Of a DNA stretch of 64,000 nt, positions 25,803 to 36,341 are shown in pieces. Below the pieces are notes generated by a model that did no database searches, was not told where the DNA came from, and saw only the letters and a program-made list of their open reading frames with translations. The stretch spans positions 62,001-126,000 of the forward strand of contig CP102060.1 in assembly GCA_024579835.1 (NCBI GenBank), read 5' to 3'. This DNA is from Clostridiaceae bacterium HFYG-1003 (GTDB lineage Bacteria; Bacillota; Clostridia; Clostridiales; Clostridiaceae). Made by a program: the position numbers and the translations under genes. How positions within the stretch are numbered: the first letter of the stretch is position 1; each line of letters opens with the position of its first letter.

Positions 25803-27809
25803 ATGAATCTGAAAAAGCGAATGATGAGCCTGATGGTGGCTGGTCTGATGACCGCCGGTCTGGCGGCTTGTACGACAACACCACCTACCACCACACCGGC
25901 TGGAACAGCGGCACCGACTACCACAGCAGTGGCGACCACTACTCCCTCAACCACCCCGCCGGCAACGACCGCCCCAACCGGTGAGATTAAGTTCAAGCCG
26001 GGTACTTACAAGGGAGAAGCAGAAGGCTTCCACGGACCGATCAAGGTGGAAGTAACGCTGTCGGAGACGGCGATTACGGATATCAAGGTGGAGCAGACGG
26101 AGACGGAGGGTGTCGGCGATAAGGCCATTGAGAGCATCGTGGCGCTGATCAAGTCCGGCACAACCCTGAAAGTGGATGCGGTGTCCGGCGCGACTTACTC
26201 CAGCAAAGGAATCCTGGAAGCGGTAACGGCTGCCCTGACCAGTGCCGGCGCAGACATTGAAGCTCTCAAGAACAAGACGGCCGGACCCGGGGGGACAACC
26301 GGCGATGTTGAGAAGACGACGGATGTCGTGATCATTGGCGGCGGCGGCGCCGGCTTATCGGCGGCCATGTCAGCCCATGAAAACGGCGCGAAAGTCATTG
26401 TTCTGGAAAAGATGTCCCGACTGGGTGGAAACACCATCATTTCCGGAGCGGCCTACAATGCGGCGGATCCCAAGCGCCAGGCAGCTCTGACGATGACTGA
26501 CCTGGAGAAAAAGACGGTGGAAGGCATTCTGGAAATGACCTTTGACGATGCCAAGGTCAAAACCTGGCAGGAAACCCTGAAGCAGGAATGGAAGGAATTC
26601 ACGGATTCCAAGAAGACCACACTGTTTGACTCCCCCTCCATGCACAAGCTGCAGACTTATCTGGGCGGAGACAAAAAGGGCAATCCGGAGCTGATCGATG
26701 TCCTGTGTGAAAACACCTATCCCACCATCGAGTGGCTGGAAGCCAAGGGCATGCTGTTCAAAGACTATATCTTTACCGTTCTGGGCGGTCTGTGGAGCCG
26801 GGCGCACAAGCCAGAGAAACCGCTGGGAACCGGATTTGTCCAGACCTATGAGGACTACATCGAAAAGAACAAGGCCGACATCGAAGTGCTGCTGGATACC
26901 AAGGCCGAAGATCTGGTCATGGAAGGCGGCAAGATCGTTGGCGTCATCGCTCAGGGCAAGACCGGCAAGGTCACCGTCAGGGCTTCCAAGGGCGTCATCA
27001 TCGCCACCGGCGGATTTGGTGCCAATGTGGAAATGCGCAACAAGTACAATACTTCCTTGTGGCCGGATCTGACGAACATCAAGACCACCAACCACACCGG
27101 AGCCACCGGCGACGGAATCGCCATGGCGGAAAAGGTCAATGCCGGCTTTACCGGAATGGAATACATTCAGCTTCTGCCCATGGGCGATCCGGAGACCGGA
27201 TCCCTCAGCGGCAACATTGAGCAGGGCGTGCAGAACCGGATTTTCGTCAACAAGGAAGGCAAGCGGTTTGTGGATGAAGGGGCCCGGCGCGATGTCATGA
27301 CCAAGGCGCTGATGGAACAGACGGACTCCTACATGTGGGTCATCGTCGACAAGAACTCCTATCCCACCGGCGACACCATCAACAACTTCAACGAATCCAT
27401 TGATGATCTGGTCGCGGCCGGACGCGCCTTCAAGGGCGAAACCCTGGAAGAGCTGGCTGGAAAGATCGGCGTGGATCCCGCTGCCTTCGTGAAATCCGTT
27501 GAGGACTTCAACAAGGCCGTTGACGGCGCCAAGGATGAGTTCGGCCGGACGCTGTTCGACAAAAAGCTCGACACCGCTCCGTTCTATGCCGGAGCCCGTG
27601 TCCCGACCGTTCACCACACCATGGGCGGCATCACCATCGATGCTCAGGCTCATGTGCTCGATCAGGACGGCAAGGCCATCCCCGGTCTGTACGCAGCCGG
27701 AGAAGTCACGGGCGGCATTCACGGCACCAACCGTCTGGGCGGCAATGCCCTGGCTGATATCAACGTCTTCGGCCGAATCGCCGGACAGAACGCGGCAGGA
27801 GCCAAATAA
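25803..27809 (+). CDS. Exported FMN/FAD-dependent reductase lipoprotein (fumarate/urocanate reductase family)
   Basis: Probable extracellular flavin reductase that passes electrons to a small organic acceptor such as fumarate or a related enoate. It has a signal peptide with lipobox LAAC (Cys about residue 23), then a Thr/Pro-rich tether (about 24-58), an FMN-binding domain (about 60-150) with DAVSGATYSSKG, whose SGAT Thr is the covalent FMN site in this family, and a flavoprotein domain opening with VVIIGGGGAGLSAAMSA and closing with HHTMGGITID and GEVTGGIHGTNRLGGNAL. Length is 668. Similar proteins in Listeria and clostridia accept electrons from extracellular flavin chains. No ApbE flavin transferase gene is visible in the window. 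AGGAGG precedes the ATG. Confidence 0.88.
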   Translation: MNLKKRMMSLMVAGLMTAGLAACTTTPPTTTPAGTAAPTTTAVATTTPSTTPPATTAPTGEIKFKPGTYKGEAEGFHGPIKVEVTLSETAITDIKVEQTETEGVGDKAIESIVALIKSGTTLKVDAVSGATYSSKGILEAVTAALTSAGADIEALKNKTAGPGGTTGDVEKTTDVVIIGGGGAGLSAAMSAHENGAKVIVLEKMSRLGGNTIISGAAYNAADPKRQAALTMTDLEKKTVEGILEMTFDDAKVKTWQETLKQEWKEFTDSKKTTLFDSPSMHKLQTYLGGDKKGNPELIDVLCENTYPTIEWLEAKGMLFKDYIFTVLGGLWSRAHKPEKPLGTGFVQTYEDYIEKNKADIEVLLDTKAEDLVMEGGKIVGVIAQGKTGKVTVRASKGVIIATGGFGANVEMRNKYNTSLWPDLTNIKTTNHTGATGDGIAMAEKVNAGFTGMEYIQLLPMGDPETGSLSGNIEQGVQNRIFVNKEGKRFVDEGARRDVMTKALMEQTDSYMWVIVDKNSYPTGDTINNFNESIDDLVAAGRAFKGETLEELAGKIGVDPAAFVKSVEDFNKAVDGAKDEFGRTLFDKKLDTAPFYAGARVPTVHHTMGGITIDAQAHVLDQDGKAIPGLYAAGEVTGGIHGTNRLGGNALADINVFGRIAGQNAAGAK

Positions 27810-27840
27810 GCCGACCGAATCACAGAACACAATTCAAACC

Positions 27841-27868
27841 GAAAGCCGGGGCCGATGGTCCCGGCTTT
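27841..27868 (+). terminator. Hairpin after the flavoprotein gene
   Basis: GAAAGCCGGG and CCCGGCTTTC form a 10-bp stem with a 9-nt loop 30 bp after the stop codon, but no T run follows. Confidence 0.5.
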
Positions 27869-27869
27869 C

Positions 27870-28213
27870 GCTGGCTAGCATAGATCCGATTGGAGAGAAG
27901 TCTGATGAAACTGAAGATCCGATACAGAATGATCAGGACCTGATAAGCGGTTTGTTCAAAAAAAGACCTAAGAACAGGCAATGCTTTGGAGAATGGAAAA
28001 CTTTAGCACTGCAGCACCCACCGTCCCTTGGGAGCAAATGGTGCCACAGTGCTTGAGCATCTATTGTTTCTAACATATTAAGGGCTATCTTGGAATAATC
28101 GATTGAACCGGATGGAATGCGCCCCCTTGAACCAGGCGATGTGGGTTTTGGATCCTTGAGAAGTGATGATCGGTTCAGCGAATGCAAGAATTGAAGTCTA
28201 ACTAACGGGCGCA
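27870..28213. other. Gene-free stretch before the regulator
   Basis: One long imperfect hairpin (GCACTGcAGCACC with GGTGCcACAGTGC, about 28007-28052). Nothing coding is supported. Confidence 0.5.
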
Positions 28214-29695
28214 TCAGGCTAAGGGTAATTCCGGATGAAAGGCTTGCCGTTCCGGGACTTCACGCAACAGAGAATGCAGGGCATGCCATTCGGAATCCTG
28301 CGGATAGTCGCTCAGAATCAGGCAACGAGGATGAGGGGGAGGTTCGGGGCAGGTGCTCAGCACAAGATCATAGGACATGCAATCATCTGGATTAAGGTGG
28401 AGTTTGCTGGGATTAGCATCTATGATGATTTCACTGGAGCGGTTTTTGAGCTGGAACCGAACCAGGGTCTCGAGAAACCGGGCATGTTTGTTGCCAAGAT
28501 CATTCAGAAGCAGAATGCGCAGCGGAGGCGCTGCAGCAGTAATATCCGGATAGGTCAGACAAATCCAGAAAAGAACATCGGCGATGCGCAGCGGTAGGTC
28601 CAGATTCAGCCGGCAGGCAGCCAGTTCCAGATGATGGTGAGTGGTATCGTAAAGGAAAGGATTCTGTCGTTGGATGTTTTCGGAAAAATACCAGATTCGA
28701 TCAAACAGTTCAGATGTTTTATAGGGACGCATTTTCAGGTTACACAGGATGCTGTGCATGATGAAGCTTAATCTGGTACGAATGGGTGGGGGTGGGGTGA
28801 GTCTCAGGTCACGAAGCAGGCCGGAGAGAAAAGTCTCGATAACGTCCTGGACATATGCTTGCTCTTTCGGATCGGGAAAGGCGTGAAAGAACGACCTCAG
28901 ATGTTCATGGATCGGAGCCAGCTGAGCCGGTCGGACATCGGGAAAGAATTTGGCCAGGCAGTTCAGCTGCTGTGAGGTGAGTTCATTGACTGCCGGGTAG
29001 GTGGACGGGACATTGAAACCGGTTCGTTCCCGGACCAATGAAATCAGATAGAACATCATTTGATAAGCTAATACCACATCATCCTGAGCCAGGGTTTCGT
29101 GGTGCTGCGGGTCGGTATTGCGCTCCTGCAGGGAGCGTATAATGCTTTCAAGTACATCAAGATCCATGGAGACATCGAAGTTGGACAGGTCAAGACCGTT
29201 CAGTTCCAGCAGGAACGAGGCGGCAAAATCTCGGAGATTTTGCTCATTCGTTCCCTCGAACCAGTACTTCCCGTTTTCCTGAGCGATAGTCATTCCTTTT
29301 TGGCTAAGGACATTCTGAATTCTGGGCAGCAGTCGCCTGAGCGTTGAATTGCTCACAAATAGTCGTTTTTCATAGGTTTCCATTGTTTGTCTGGGATGGA
29401 ACAGCAGTTCACGCAGCCAGCGCAATCCGACAGATTCGTTGAACAGGTCGCGGCACACGACTCCGATGGCAGAAATATTGTGATTATGCAGGCTAATCCC
29501 GTTTTTTCGGGTAACTTCCAGATGGAGCAGGTTACCCCAACGGTCCTGAAGCAGGTTCAAATCATCCGCCAGAGTTCTCTGACTGGCATTGAGTGTCAGG
29601 GCCAGACGGTCCAAAGTCATTGATCCATCTTCCTCCAGTAGGGTTTCCAATATTCGAATGATCCGCTGAGCGGAACCGTCTAAGAGTTCTCTCAA
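28214..29695 (-). CDS. Mga-like helix-turn-helix transcriptional regulator
   Basis: A large DNA-binding regulator of the Mga/AtxA style, which in streptococci and bacilli activates surface adhesin genes. An N-terminal HTH (SMTLDRLALTLNASQRTLADDLNLL, about residues 22-46) and a second Mga-type HTH (YEKRLFVSNSTLRRLLPRIQNVL, about 110-132) are visible; the remainder is helical and resembles the PRD-like central part with a C-terminal EIIB-like fold (LRILLLNDLGNKHARFLETLV). I chose TTG 29695 (493 residues): GAGGTG is six bases upstream and a TATAAT lies just before it, whereas the ATG 69 bases further up would place the promoter inside the gene. It diverges from the adhesin gene. Confidence 0.8.
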   Translation of the reverse strand: MRELLDGSAQRIIRILETLLEEDGSMTLDRLALTLNASQRTLADDLNLLQDRWGNLLHLEVTRKNGISLHNHNISAIGVVCRDLFNESVGLRWLRELLFHPRQTMETYEKRLFVSNSTLRRLLPRIQNVLSQKGMTIAQENGKYWFEGTNEQNLRDFAASFLLELNGLDLSNFDVSMDLDVLESIIRSLQERNTDPQHHETLAQDDVVLAYQMMFYLISLVRERTGFNVPSTYPAVNELTSQQLNCLAKFFPDVRPAQLAPIHEHLRSFFHAFPDPKEQAYVQDVIETFLSGLLRDLRLTPPPPIRTRLSFIMHSILCNLKMRPYKTSELFDRIWYFSENIQRQNPFLYDTTHHHLELAACRLNLDLPLRIADVLFWICLTYPDITAAAPPLRILLLNDLGNKHARFLETLVRFQLKNRSSEIIIDANPSKLHLNPDDCMSYDLVLSTCPEPPPHPRCLILSDYPQDSEWHALHSLLREVPERQAFHPELPLA

Positions 29696-29713
29696 AAATC
29701 TCACCTCATAATC

Positions 29714-29719
29714 ATTATA
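29714..29719 (-). promoter_or_regulatory. -10 of the Mga-like regulator
   Basis: TATAAT on the minus strand, 19 bp upstream of the TTG start; the -35 (TTCATT) is weak. The 260 bp between the two divergent starts is the likely control region for the adhesin as well. Confidence 0.5.
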
Positions 29720-29953
29720 CAATAACAAATTGATAGTAATGAAGGCGGGAACGTGATAAATCATTCCGACAGCTTCACAAACCGGTGAGAGGCTTGTTTA
29801 ATGCAGGTCAGTTCTTTCCGATGGATCCGAAAAAAATGAAGAGATTCCCGTTAAGCCCTTGTGCTAATAATAGAATGGATAGAATGATTCTAAAATTATT
29901 CATGCCAAGAGTCTGCGGACTTGAGCAATTTCAGGAGGAAGAAAAGGTATTTT

Positions 29954-32900
29954 ATGAGAAGAACAAGAAGATTTTTGAGTTTGAGTCTGATCGTGGCGTT
30001 CCTGATGGGACTGTTGATCACTCCCGGTACTGCCCAGGCTGCATCGGAGGAAGCGCTTCTAACGGATTTGACTGCGGTGGTTCGACAGAATGGCGATCTT
30101 GTGCCTCAGGGCGGAGAGCTGTCTGCCGATCAGCCGGTACGGGTGGATGTGTCATTTCAAATTCCTGTGGCGGGGGATGATCCTGTGCCGTCGAATCCTG
30201 TCGTTCAAGGGGATACAGCCCGTATTGAACTGAGTGACTCATTCCGGCTGTTGGCGGAAGAGACGATCCCTTTGAAAATGGGGGACATACTGGTAGGGCA
30301 TGCCCGCATCGATACAGACGAAAACGGCATGGTCTACGCTCTGGTGACCTTTGACGGTGATCCGGAAGTCTTTGATGGTACATACAACACCGTCACTGCC
30401 CGGTTTGGTCTTGACCTGGAGTATGATAAAAGCGGCGACGCCGGAGCAGAGGGTTCCCATGACGTGCGAATCCTCGACAAGACCTACAAGGTGGTAGTTC
30501 TTCCTCAGGCAGTTGAATATAATGTAGTCAAATCCGGAGCGGTCAACCTGTCCGACCAGTCTGTGGAATGGACCATCAAGCTGACTGCGGACCAGGGAGG
30601 CCGTCCGGTGGACATCTCAGGCCATACCCTGACCGAGTTCCTGTCGAGTGTCGGCAGCTATCTCCCAGATAGTTTCCAAGTCAACGGCCAGGCTGCGGTT
30701 CCGCAGTGGGACGAGGATAAGCTGACGTACTTATTCCCCGTAGGGTCAACAAGCCCCATTACAGTCACATTGCGTACCAGGATTCCGGATGCAGCCTGGA
30801 CCTCTTCCCGGGAGCAGACACTGCTGAACAAGGTGCAGCTGTCAGATGCTTTGGAGGAAATCGTTGGCAAGGGAGAAGCTCTGGTTCGATTTACACCCAA
30901 ATGGATTGAAAAATCAGGAAAAGCCAGTGACGGACCAGTCAACGGGATCTATGACCCCACCAATCGGACCATTACCTGGTCCATTGTAGCCAATCACCTG
31001 GAAGCTTCACTGCGAAATGTGGTTATTCAGGATTCGCTCCCCACAGGGCTTACGTTTGACTCGGCTTACTGGCAAGCCTTCGAAAATGGCGAATGGGGAG
31101 CAGAACAGCCCATTGTGCCTGAAGGATCAGCCTACTCAATCGGGTCAATTGATTCACGGATTCGACTGACCATCGTCACGAAGGTTCCGGACGAAGATTA
31201 CTCGGTATCCGCCAAGCAGTATCGAAACCAGGCAAAGATTTTTTGGGAAGATGGACCTGCTTCGGGTATCGCCTCGAATCAGGCGGGCGTAACTGTCGGG
31301 TTCAATGCGATTGCCAAATCCGGCAAGGTCAATCCAGCCAGCCAGCGGATCGACTGGACAGTCGCGGTGGACTTAAAGGGGCAGCAGGTGCCGAATGTCG
31401 CAGTGTATGATTTACTGGTGTACGGACCGTCCGCTCAAGGCTTTACGCCTGCCGGGACTGTCGGACTTCCGGCAGGACTTGCGGCCGGGCAGCTGGTTCC
31501 GCGGTATGATCAGCGCTATGTGGAAGGATCCTTTGCCGGGGAAGGCCTGACTTTGACTGTGCATCCCATTACCCGGGACGGAGTTCGCATCGCCGATCTT
31601 CTCGAAGTTCGGGGATTTGTTCAGAATCAGTCACGCAGCTTTCACTTTCAGAGTCAGGTTCTGAATCCCGACATCGTGGTGGGCAATCGAACGAGCCAGG
31701 TGTGGAACACCGCCCAGCTCTGGAGCGGACAGAATTTGGTGAATGCCTCCACCAGCCAGGTGCAGTATCCCAGCCGGATGCTAGCCAAGGAACTGCTGCG
31801 GCGGGAAGCCTTTGCCGATCCCGATGCTCAGATTGACTCCCATATCACGACCGATGCCTCCCTGGGGTTTCATTACCAGGAGCAGGCTGTTCTGTTCAGG
31901 CTCAGCGTCAATGCCGACGCACTCATGGTTTCTGGGATCGAACGGGAAACCGGTGAGTCCCTGGGTGCGGTCACTTTGACGGATGTTCTGCCAGAAGGCT
32001 GGGTGTTCCGTGAACTTTCACCCGGTGAATACTATCGGATTTACCAGGGAGCACCCTCATCAGGAAGCTCGGTGAAAACCCTCGGGGAAGGACCAATCCA
32101 GGTTGATGGACTGGTCGCCGATATTTCTGGAGACAAAGCCAGTTTCCGGTTTGAATCCCTCGATAAGCCCTATGTCATTTTGGTGAAAGCCGGACCAAAG
32201 GATGAGCTGGCTCAGGAATATTTCCAGGACAATGGGTCAGTGACAGTGCAGAATCAGCTGAAGCTCATTTCAGAACGCTGGGAACCGGGAATTTCAGTCC
32301 AGCAGAATGTCACCATTAACTCCCAGGTCCTTGAAAAAACGCTTGAAATTACCAAAGCCGGAGAACTCTCCTGGCAGGTGGACTATCAGCCTTATGATTT
32401 ACAGCACTCTGGAGCAAAAATTGTGGATACTATTCCAGGTGGACTTGAGCTTCGGACGGATTCATCGGGTCAATTGATCTTAACAGGATCTGTCTCAATA
32501 AAGAAAATGATTCTTCAGGCTGATGGATCCTATGTGGAGGGAGATGAACTTCCGCTGCAAAGGGAAGAACCTCTGACGTATGACCCATCCACTCGGGAAC
32601 TGACCTTTGTCTTGCCAGATTCTTCTCAGGCATATCGCCTGACGTATACCACCGATGTTACCGGAGAACCGGGAGCGGTGACTAACAGTGTGCGTCTGAT
32701 GGGAGCGACAGGAGACCTGGAGGAATCATCTCAGTCATATGCCATCACCAAGGCGGATGGCGAGGCATCCATGAAACGAAGTGCCTGGATTGAAATCACA
32801 AAACAGAATGGACAGGGCCAGCCATTGGCCGGAGCTGTCTTTGGCCTTTATACCAAGGATGGAACGGTTCTACTGCGTCAGGCAACGTCGGATGGTAAGG

Positions 32901-34411
32901 GATTGTTAAGATTCCGGGTCATTCCGGACGGAGAATACCTGTTCCGTGAAATTCAGGCCCCATCGGGCTACGAACTGTCAGAGAAAACACATCAGTTGAT
33001 TGTGCGAACCGAAGCGGGGGTACCCGTAGTTTGGATCGATGGCGAACAAAGCCCGCGAACCAAAATTTACAACTATCTTCCGAATTCGGTGGGAAAGCTT
33101 ACCATCGAAAAGAAAGTCAGCGGCAACGATTCCGATCAGGAACAGGCATTCAACTTTACCTTGACACTGGATCAGTCAGGCACTTATCCTGCAATTCACT
33201 CCAGACTCGGCGGGATAAGCATCCAAAGCGGCGATACCTTTGAGTTGGCCCACGGCGAGAAGCTGACCATTGAAGGATTGCCTGGAGGAACTGCCTACCG
33301 GATTACCGAAGCAGACTATTCAGCTCAGGGCTATGTCACCACCAGCATCGGGAATGAGGGTCTGATTGAAGTCAATACAGAACAGGCAGCCATTTTTACC
33401 AATACCAGACATAATCCCAGAGGAAACCTGAAAATCGAGAAGCAGGTAGCAGGAGATGACGGGAACCGGGAAGCCAAATTTAAATTCCGAATTACCCTGG
33501 ATGCAACTGGAAATTATGACTATGAAGGATTCGGCTGCCCGGATGGTTCGGTTCAGAACGGTGATGTAATTGAACTGGCTCACGGACAAAGCATCCTCAT
33601 TAAAGATCTTCCGGCTGGAACTGCCTACCGGGTGGAAGAAGAGGACTACAGCGAGTCTGGTTACGTCACCACAGTCACCGACGGGGAAGGAGTCGTCCTT
33701 GAGGATGAAACGAAGACCGCGCTCTTTATCAATACCAAAAACAAGGTTAAGCCGGTTCATGAACTCACGGTCGCCAAGATCGTCAGCGGAGACGGCAATC
33801 TGACCAAAGCCTTCGAATTCATCGTAACCTTTACGGCGCCAGGACGGTATCACACCACACATTCCACCGGTGAGGAAGGGACGATTGAAAGTGGAGAGTC
33901 CATCTGGCTGACTCATGACGAAAATCTGACAATCCACGGACTACCGGAGGGTACTTTTTATGAAATCAAAGAAAAAGACTATACGGCAGAAGGCTATACA
34001 ACGGCCACCTCAGAAAATTCCAGTGGTTTGTTGAACCAAGATGTTAGAATTGAGTTCACGAACTACTACGAAACGGTGGTAGACCCAACGGACCCAACGG
34101 ACCCAACGGACCCAACGGACCCAACGGACCCAACGGACCCAACGGACCCGACGGACCCAACGGATCCAACGGACCCAACGGACCCAACGGACCCAACGGA
34201 CCCAACCGATCCAACCGATCCAACCGATCCAACCGATCCAACGGATCCAACGGACCCAACCGATCCGAATGGACCGGAGCAGGAAGGGAACATTCCTCAA
34301 ACCGGAGTAGACCAGGTTCGCTCGACGGCCAAGCTGTCACTGATCTTCTTCAGTGCAGCGCTTGGATTCCTGAGTGTGATTATGATCAGAAAGCGAAAGA
34401 ATGAAGCTTAA
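29954..34411 (+). CDS. LPXTG-type cell-wall adhesin with Cna-B and DPT repeats
   Basis: A 1485-residue surface protein. A basic N-terminus and signal peptide ([19 protein letters not shown], cleavage near AQA-ASEE) are followed by a long region of Ig-like adhesin modules (about residues 45-930; repeated motifs such as [19 protein letters not shown] and [11 protein letters not shown] start successive modules). A SpaA/Cna-B domain (about 945-1035; [32 protein letters not shown]) and three related repeats of about 105-110 residues follow. Then come 20 DPT tripeptides and a sorting signal IPQTG (1447-1451), a hydrophobic span and RKRKNEA. ATG 29954 is preferred to TTG 29921 because GAAAAGG is six bases upstream and the n-region starts MRRTRRF. 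It would be anchored by the downstream sortase. Confidence 0.9.
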   Translation: MRRTRRFLSLSLIVAFLMGLLITPGTAQAASEEALLTDLTAVVRQNGDLVPQGGELSADQPVRVDVSFQIPVAGDDPVPSNPVVQGDTARIELSDSFRLLAEETIPLKMGDILVGHARIDTDENGMVYALVTFDGDPEVFDGTYNTVTARFGLDLEYDKSGDAGAEGSHDVRILDKTYKVVVLPQAVEYNVVKSGAVNLSDQSVEWTIKLTADQGGRPVDISGHTLTEFLSSVGSYLPDSFQVNGQAAVPQWDEDKLTYLFPVGSTSPITVTLRTRIPDAAWTSSREQTLLNKVQLSDALEEIVGKGEALVRFTPKWIEKSGKASDGPVNGIYDPTNRTITWSIVANHLEASLRNVVIQDSLPTGLTFDSAYWQAFENGEWGAEQPIVPEGSAYSIGSIDSRIRLTIVTKVPDEDYSVSAKQYRNQAKIFWEDGPASGIASNQAGVTVGFNAIAKSGKVNPASQRIDWTVAVDLKGQQVPNVAVYDLLVYGPSAQGFTPAGTVGLPAGLAAGQLVPRYDQRYVEGSFAGEGLTLTVHPITRDGVRIADLLEVRGFVQNQSRSFHFQSQVLNPDIVVGNRTSQVWNTAQLWSGQNLVNASTSQVQYPSRMLAKELLRREAFADPDAQIDSHITTDASLGFHYQEQAVLFRLSVNADALMVSGIERETGESLGAVTLTDVLPEGWVFRELSPGEYYRIYQGAPSSGSSVKTLGEGPIQVDGLVADISGDKASFRFESLDKPYVILVKAGPKDELAQEYFQDNGSVTVQNQLKLISERWEPGISVQQNVTINSQVLEKTLEITKAGELSWQVDYQPYDLQHSGAKIVDTIPGGLELRTDSSGQLILTGSVSIKKMILQADGSYVEGDELPLQREEPLTYDPSTRELTFVLPDSSQAYRLTYTTDVTGEPGAVTNSVRLMGATGDLEESSQSYAITKADGEASMKRSAWIEITKQNGQGQPLAGAVFGLYTKDGTVLLRQATSDGKGLLRFRVIPDGEYLFREIQAPSGYELSEKTHQLIVRTEAGVPVVWIDGEQSPRTKIYNYLPNSVGKLTIEKKVSGNDSDQEQAFNFTLTLDQSGTYPAIHSRLGGISIQSGDTFELAHGEKLTIEGLPGGTAYRITEADYSAQGYVTTSIGNEGLIEVNTEQAAIFTNTRHNPRGNLKIEKQVAGDDGNREAKFKFRITLDATGNYDYEGFGCPDGSVQNGDVIELAHGQSILIKDLPAGTAYRVEEEDYSESGYVTTVTDGEGVVLEDETKTALFINTKNKVKPVHELTVAKIVSGDGNLTKAFEFIVTFTAPGRYHTTHSTGEEGTIESGESIWLTHDENLTIHGLPEGTFYEIKEKDYTAEGYTTATSENSSGLLNQDVRIEFTNYYETVVDPTDPTDPTDPTDPTDPTDPTDPTDPTDPTDPTDPTDPTDPTDPTDPTDPTDPTDPTDPTDPNGPEQEGNIPQTGVDQVRSTAKLSLIFFSAALGFLSVIMIRKRKNEA
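34082..34261 (+). repeat. Twenty tandem 9-bp repeats encoding DPT
   Basis: Uninterrupted 9-bp units (GACCCAACG, with a later block of GATCCAACC variants) encode 20 Asp-Pro-Thr tripeptides that form the wall-spanning stalk of the adhesin. The two codon variants in blocks indicate expansion by slippage or unequal exchange. Confidence 0.95.
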
Positions 34412-34431
34412 CATGCATTGATCCCTCTCAT

Positions 34432-34462
34432 GGCAGAGTGCACGCCACTCTGCCTTTCTTTC
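34432..34462 (+). terminator. Terminator between adhesin and sortase genes
   Basis: GGCAGAGT/ACTCTGCC stem with a 7-nt loop and TTTCTTTC. If partial, it would lower sortase expression relative to adhesin. Confidence 0.7.
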
Positions 34463-34598
34463 ATACAGTGGATCTGGCATCAGGATGCAAGAGCGTCGAA
34501 AAGAGAATGATTACTGAAGTTACAGATAATGGGCGGAACGCCGCGTGCTGCAGCACCGCACACCTTAAGGATCAACAGATACCTATCGGAGGACGCTT

Positions 34599-35414
34599 AT
34601 GAACAGAATCAAAAAGAAAATCAGGGGGGGAAGCTTTGAAAATCTCGAACATGATTTCATTCCTCCTCATTCCCGAAATCTGTCCCGGAACATCCTCCAA
34701 ATACTGATGGCGCTATGTCTGATGGGAATCATTGGATCGGCTGGGGTATTGTGGCTCGAGGACTTGAATGAACAGGCAGCAATCGAATCCTACGCTCAAA
34801 TTCAAATGGCCGTCGGTGTCGGTACCGGAACCAATGATGCCAGCACAATCAATACCTCGGATTCCCTAAAACAGCGTAATCTGGCAATGATATCCGAATC
34901 CTGTCCTAATGCGATGGGCTGGATCCGGGTGACGGGAACGAATATTGACTATCCGGTTGCTCAGGGAAAAGATAATGCCTATTACCTGAAGCACCTGATC
35001 ACTGGTGAGCCCAATAAAATGGGGGCGATTTTCCTGGATCACCGGAATGCAGGATTCACGGATCGCCTCAGTGTGATTTATGGCCACCATCTGAAAAATG
35101 GCACCATGTTCAGTGATCTGGAACGTTTCAAGGATGCTGATTTCTTTGCCCAGACTCCAGTAATTCAGGTTCAGACCAAGGGAGATACGTTCAGGTTCAA
35201 GGCATTTGCAGTCCTGGTGCTTCCCGGGGAGGGAAATGACTTGCTGCAACGATACCATGAGCTGGGGGAGCAATCATTCATGAACTGGATTTGGCACGAT
35301 GCGCTGCTTCAGGCAAAGGGGATCTGGACTCCTGGCGATTCGATCATTGCCCTCAGTACCTGCTCCTATGAGTTTGACAATGCCAGAACGGTCGTCTTCG
35401 GGACGCCTGAGTGA
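34599..35414 (+). CDS. srtB: Class B sortase
   Basis: A membrane-anchored transpeptidase that cleaves a sorting motif and links the protein to peptidoglycan. One N-terminal membrane segment (ILQILMALCLMGIIGSAGVLWL, about residues 32-53) is followed by an extracytoplasmic domain with the sortase triad: His163 in YGHHL, Cys255 in LSTCSYEF and Arg263 in NARTVVFG. The block NAMGWIRVTGTNIDYPVAQG and the STCSYEF form are typical of class B. Length is 271. GGAGGA (34587-34592) precedes the ATG 34599. Its natural partner is the IPQTG adhesin immediately upstream. Confidence 0.92.
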   Translation: MNRIKKKIRGGSFENLEHDFIPPHSRNLSRNILQILMALCLMGIIGSAGVLWLEDLNEQAAIESYAQIQMAVGVGTGTNDASTINTSDSLKQRNLAMISESCPNAMGWIRVTGTNIDYPVAQGKDNAYYLKHLITGEPNKMGAIFLDHRNAGFTDRLSVIYGHHLKNGTMFSDLERFKDADFFAQTPVIQVQTKGDTFRFKAFAVLVLPGEGNDLLQRYHELGEQSFMNWIWHDALLQAKGIWTPGDSIIALSTCSYEFDNARTVVFGTPE

Positions 35415-35520
35415 GGTAGTATCTTCCTGGACATTGCGAGAGAGAGTCTAGGAAAGAGATGTATATCGGTAGATTCTTCCTGATTTTTTCCGACGGTGGG
35501 CTGCGTTGAGTATCCTAATA

Positions 35521-35554
35521 AGCAGGCTGGGACAATGATCCCGGCCTGCTTTTT
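35521..35554 (+). terminator. Terminator after srtB
   Basis: AGCAGGC-t-GGGA and TCCC-g-GCCTGCT pair around CAATGA, followed by TTTTT. Confidence 0.75.
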
Positions 35555-36308
35555 GGATGCGGGGCATGGTGCCGAGCTGATGGTATGAAAGAAATCTTCT
35601 CACCCTATTAACAGGAAGACAAGCTGTAAGCAAGGGCGTCACAGGTGACGGGGAGGTCTGAAGGAAGCTGATGGCGGTATAGGGAACGGACCGAAAGTGA
35701 ACCAGTGTTGGCGACATGATTGGGCAATTCTTCGAAAAGTCGAGACGTCCGATAGCTGGACTGAGTCATGGCGATTGGATGGTCGTTAATCGATTCATGC
35801 GGAGCAACTTCTTGGAAGCACTGTATCCGATGCTTTCTTTATCTGGGTTCAAGCGCAAGCAAGAGTCCAGGAAGGGTGCAGTGTCCAGATGAAGTCATAG
35901 TAGTGAGAAACCTCAGTTGAAAGCTGGTAACGGCCTTGAGGACATAAACTGTGGGATACCGAGCATGAAGTCACGGTAACTGATGAAACTCAAAGGCTGT
36001 CCTCAGATGCGAAGGACTGAAGCGCTTTTCAGATGACGAGCATCTAGAACGTGTAGAAGCTGAAGAAGCACAGGGGTAATGAAACACATAACTCAATGAA
36101 TCTGAAATGAGGGAAAATCGGTTGGATAGATCCTACATGAACTGTATGCAGAAAACGCACTTAGGCTTCTGTGAGAGCAAAGAGGAGGGTGGCACTCCCC
36201 ATCGTCTAGCTACTCAAGATAATCGTGGCGCAAAGTTGGGATTCTTAATTAGTGTTTCTCTTTTCGGAAAACTGTATGGTTTTGCAGAATACTCTTGGAA
36301 GGGGTCGG

Positions 36309-36314
36309 TATAAT
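36309..36314 (+). promoter_or_regulatory. -10 of ABC exporter operon
   Basis: TATAAT 28 bp before the chosen start; -35 unclear. Confidence 0.45.
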
Positions 36315-36341
36315 GGGGAGTGTATGAAAGAGGTGAACTAC

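Larger units (their letters stand above)
35415..36341. other. 930-bp region without a gene; possible decayed group II intron leader
   Basis: After the sortase terminator the sequence has no credible gene. From about 35600 to 36235 it has the look of the structured 5' part of a clostridial group II intron (GGTCTGAAGGAAGCTGATGG at 35655; ATGAAGTCATAGTAGTGAG at 35889 echoed by ATGAAGTCACGGTAACTGA at 35965) and a short open frame at 36107. No reverse transcriptase or domain V is present, so if this is an intron it is truncated. The assignment rests on memory of such leaders. Confidence 0.35.

Noticed and set aside
26370-27830. A 486-codon minus-strand frame antisense to the flavoprotein gene
   Set aside because: The sense gene has all expected motifs; the antisense product has none.
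34010-34340. Minus-strand frames over the DPT repeat coding for WVRWVRWVR-like or LGPLGPLGP-like peptides
   Set aside because: They are mirror images of the 9-bp repeat array in the adhesin gene.
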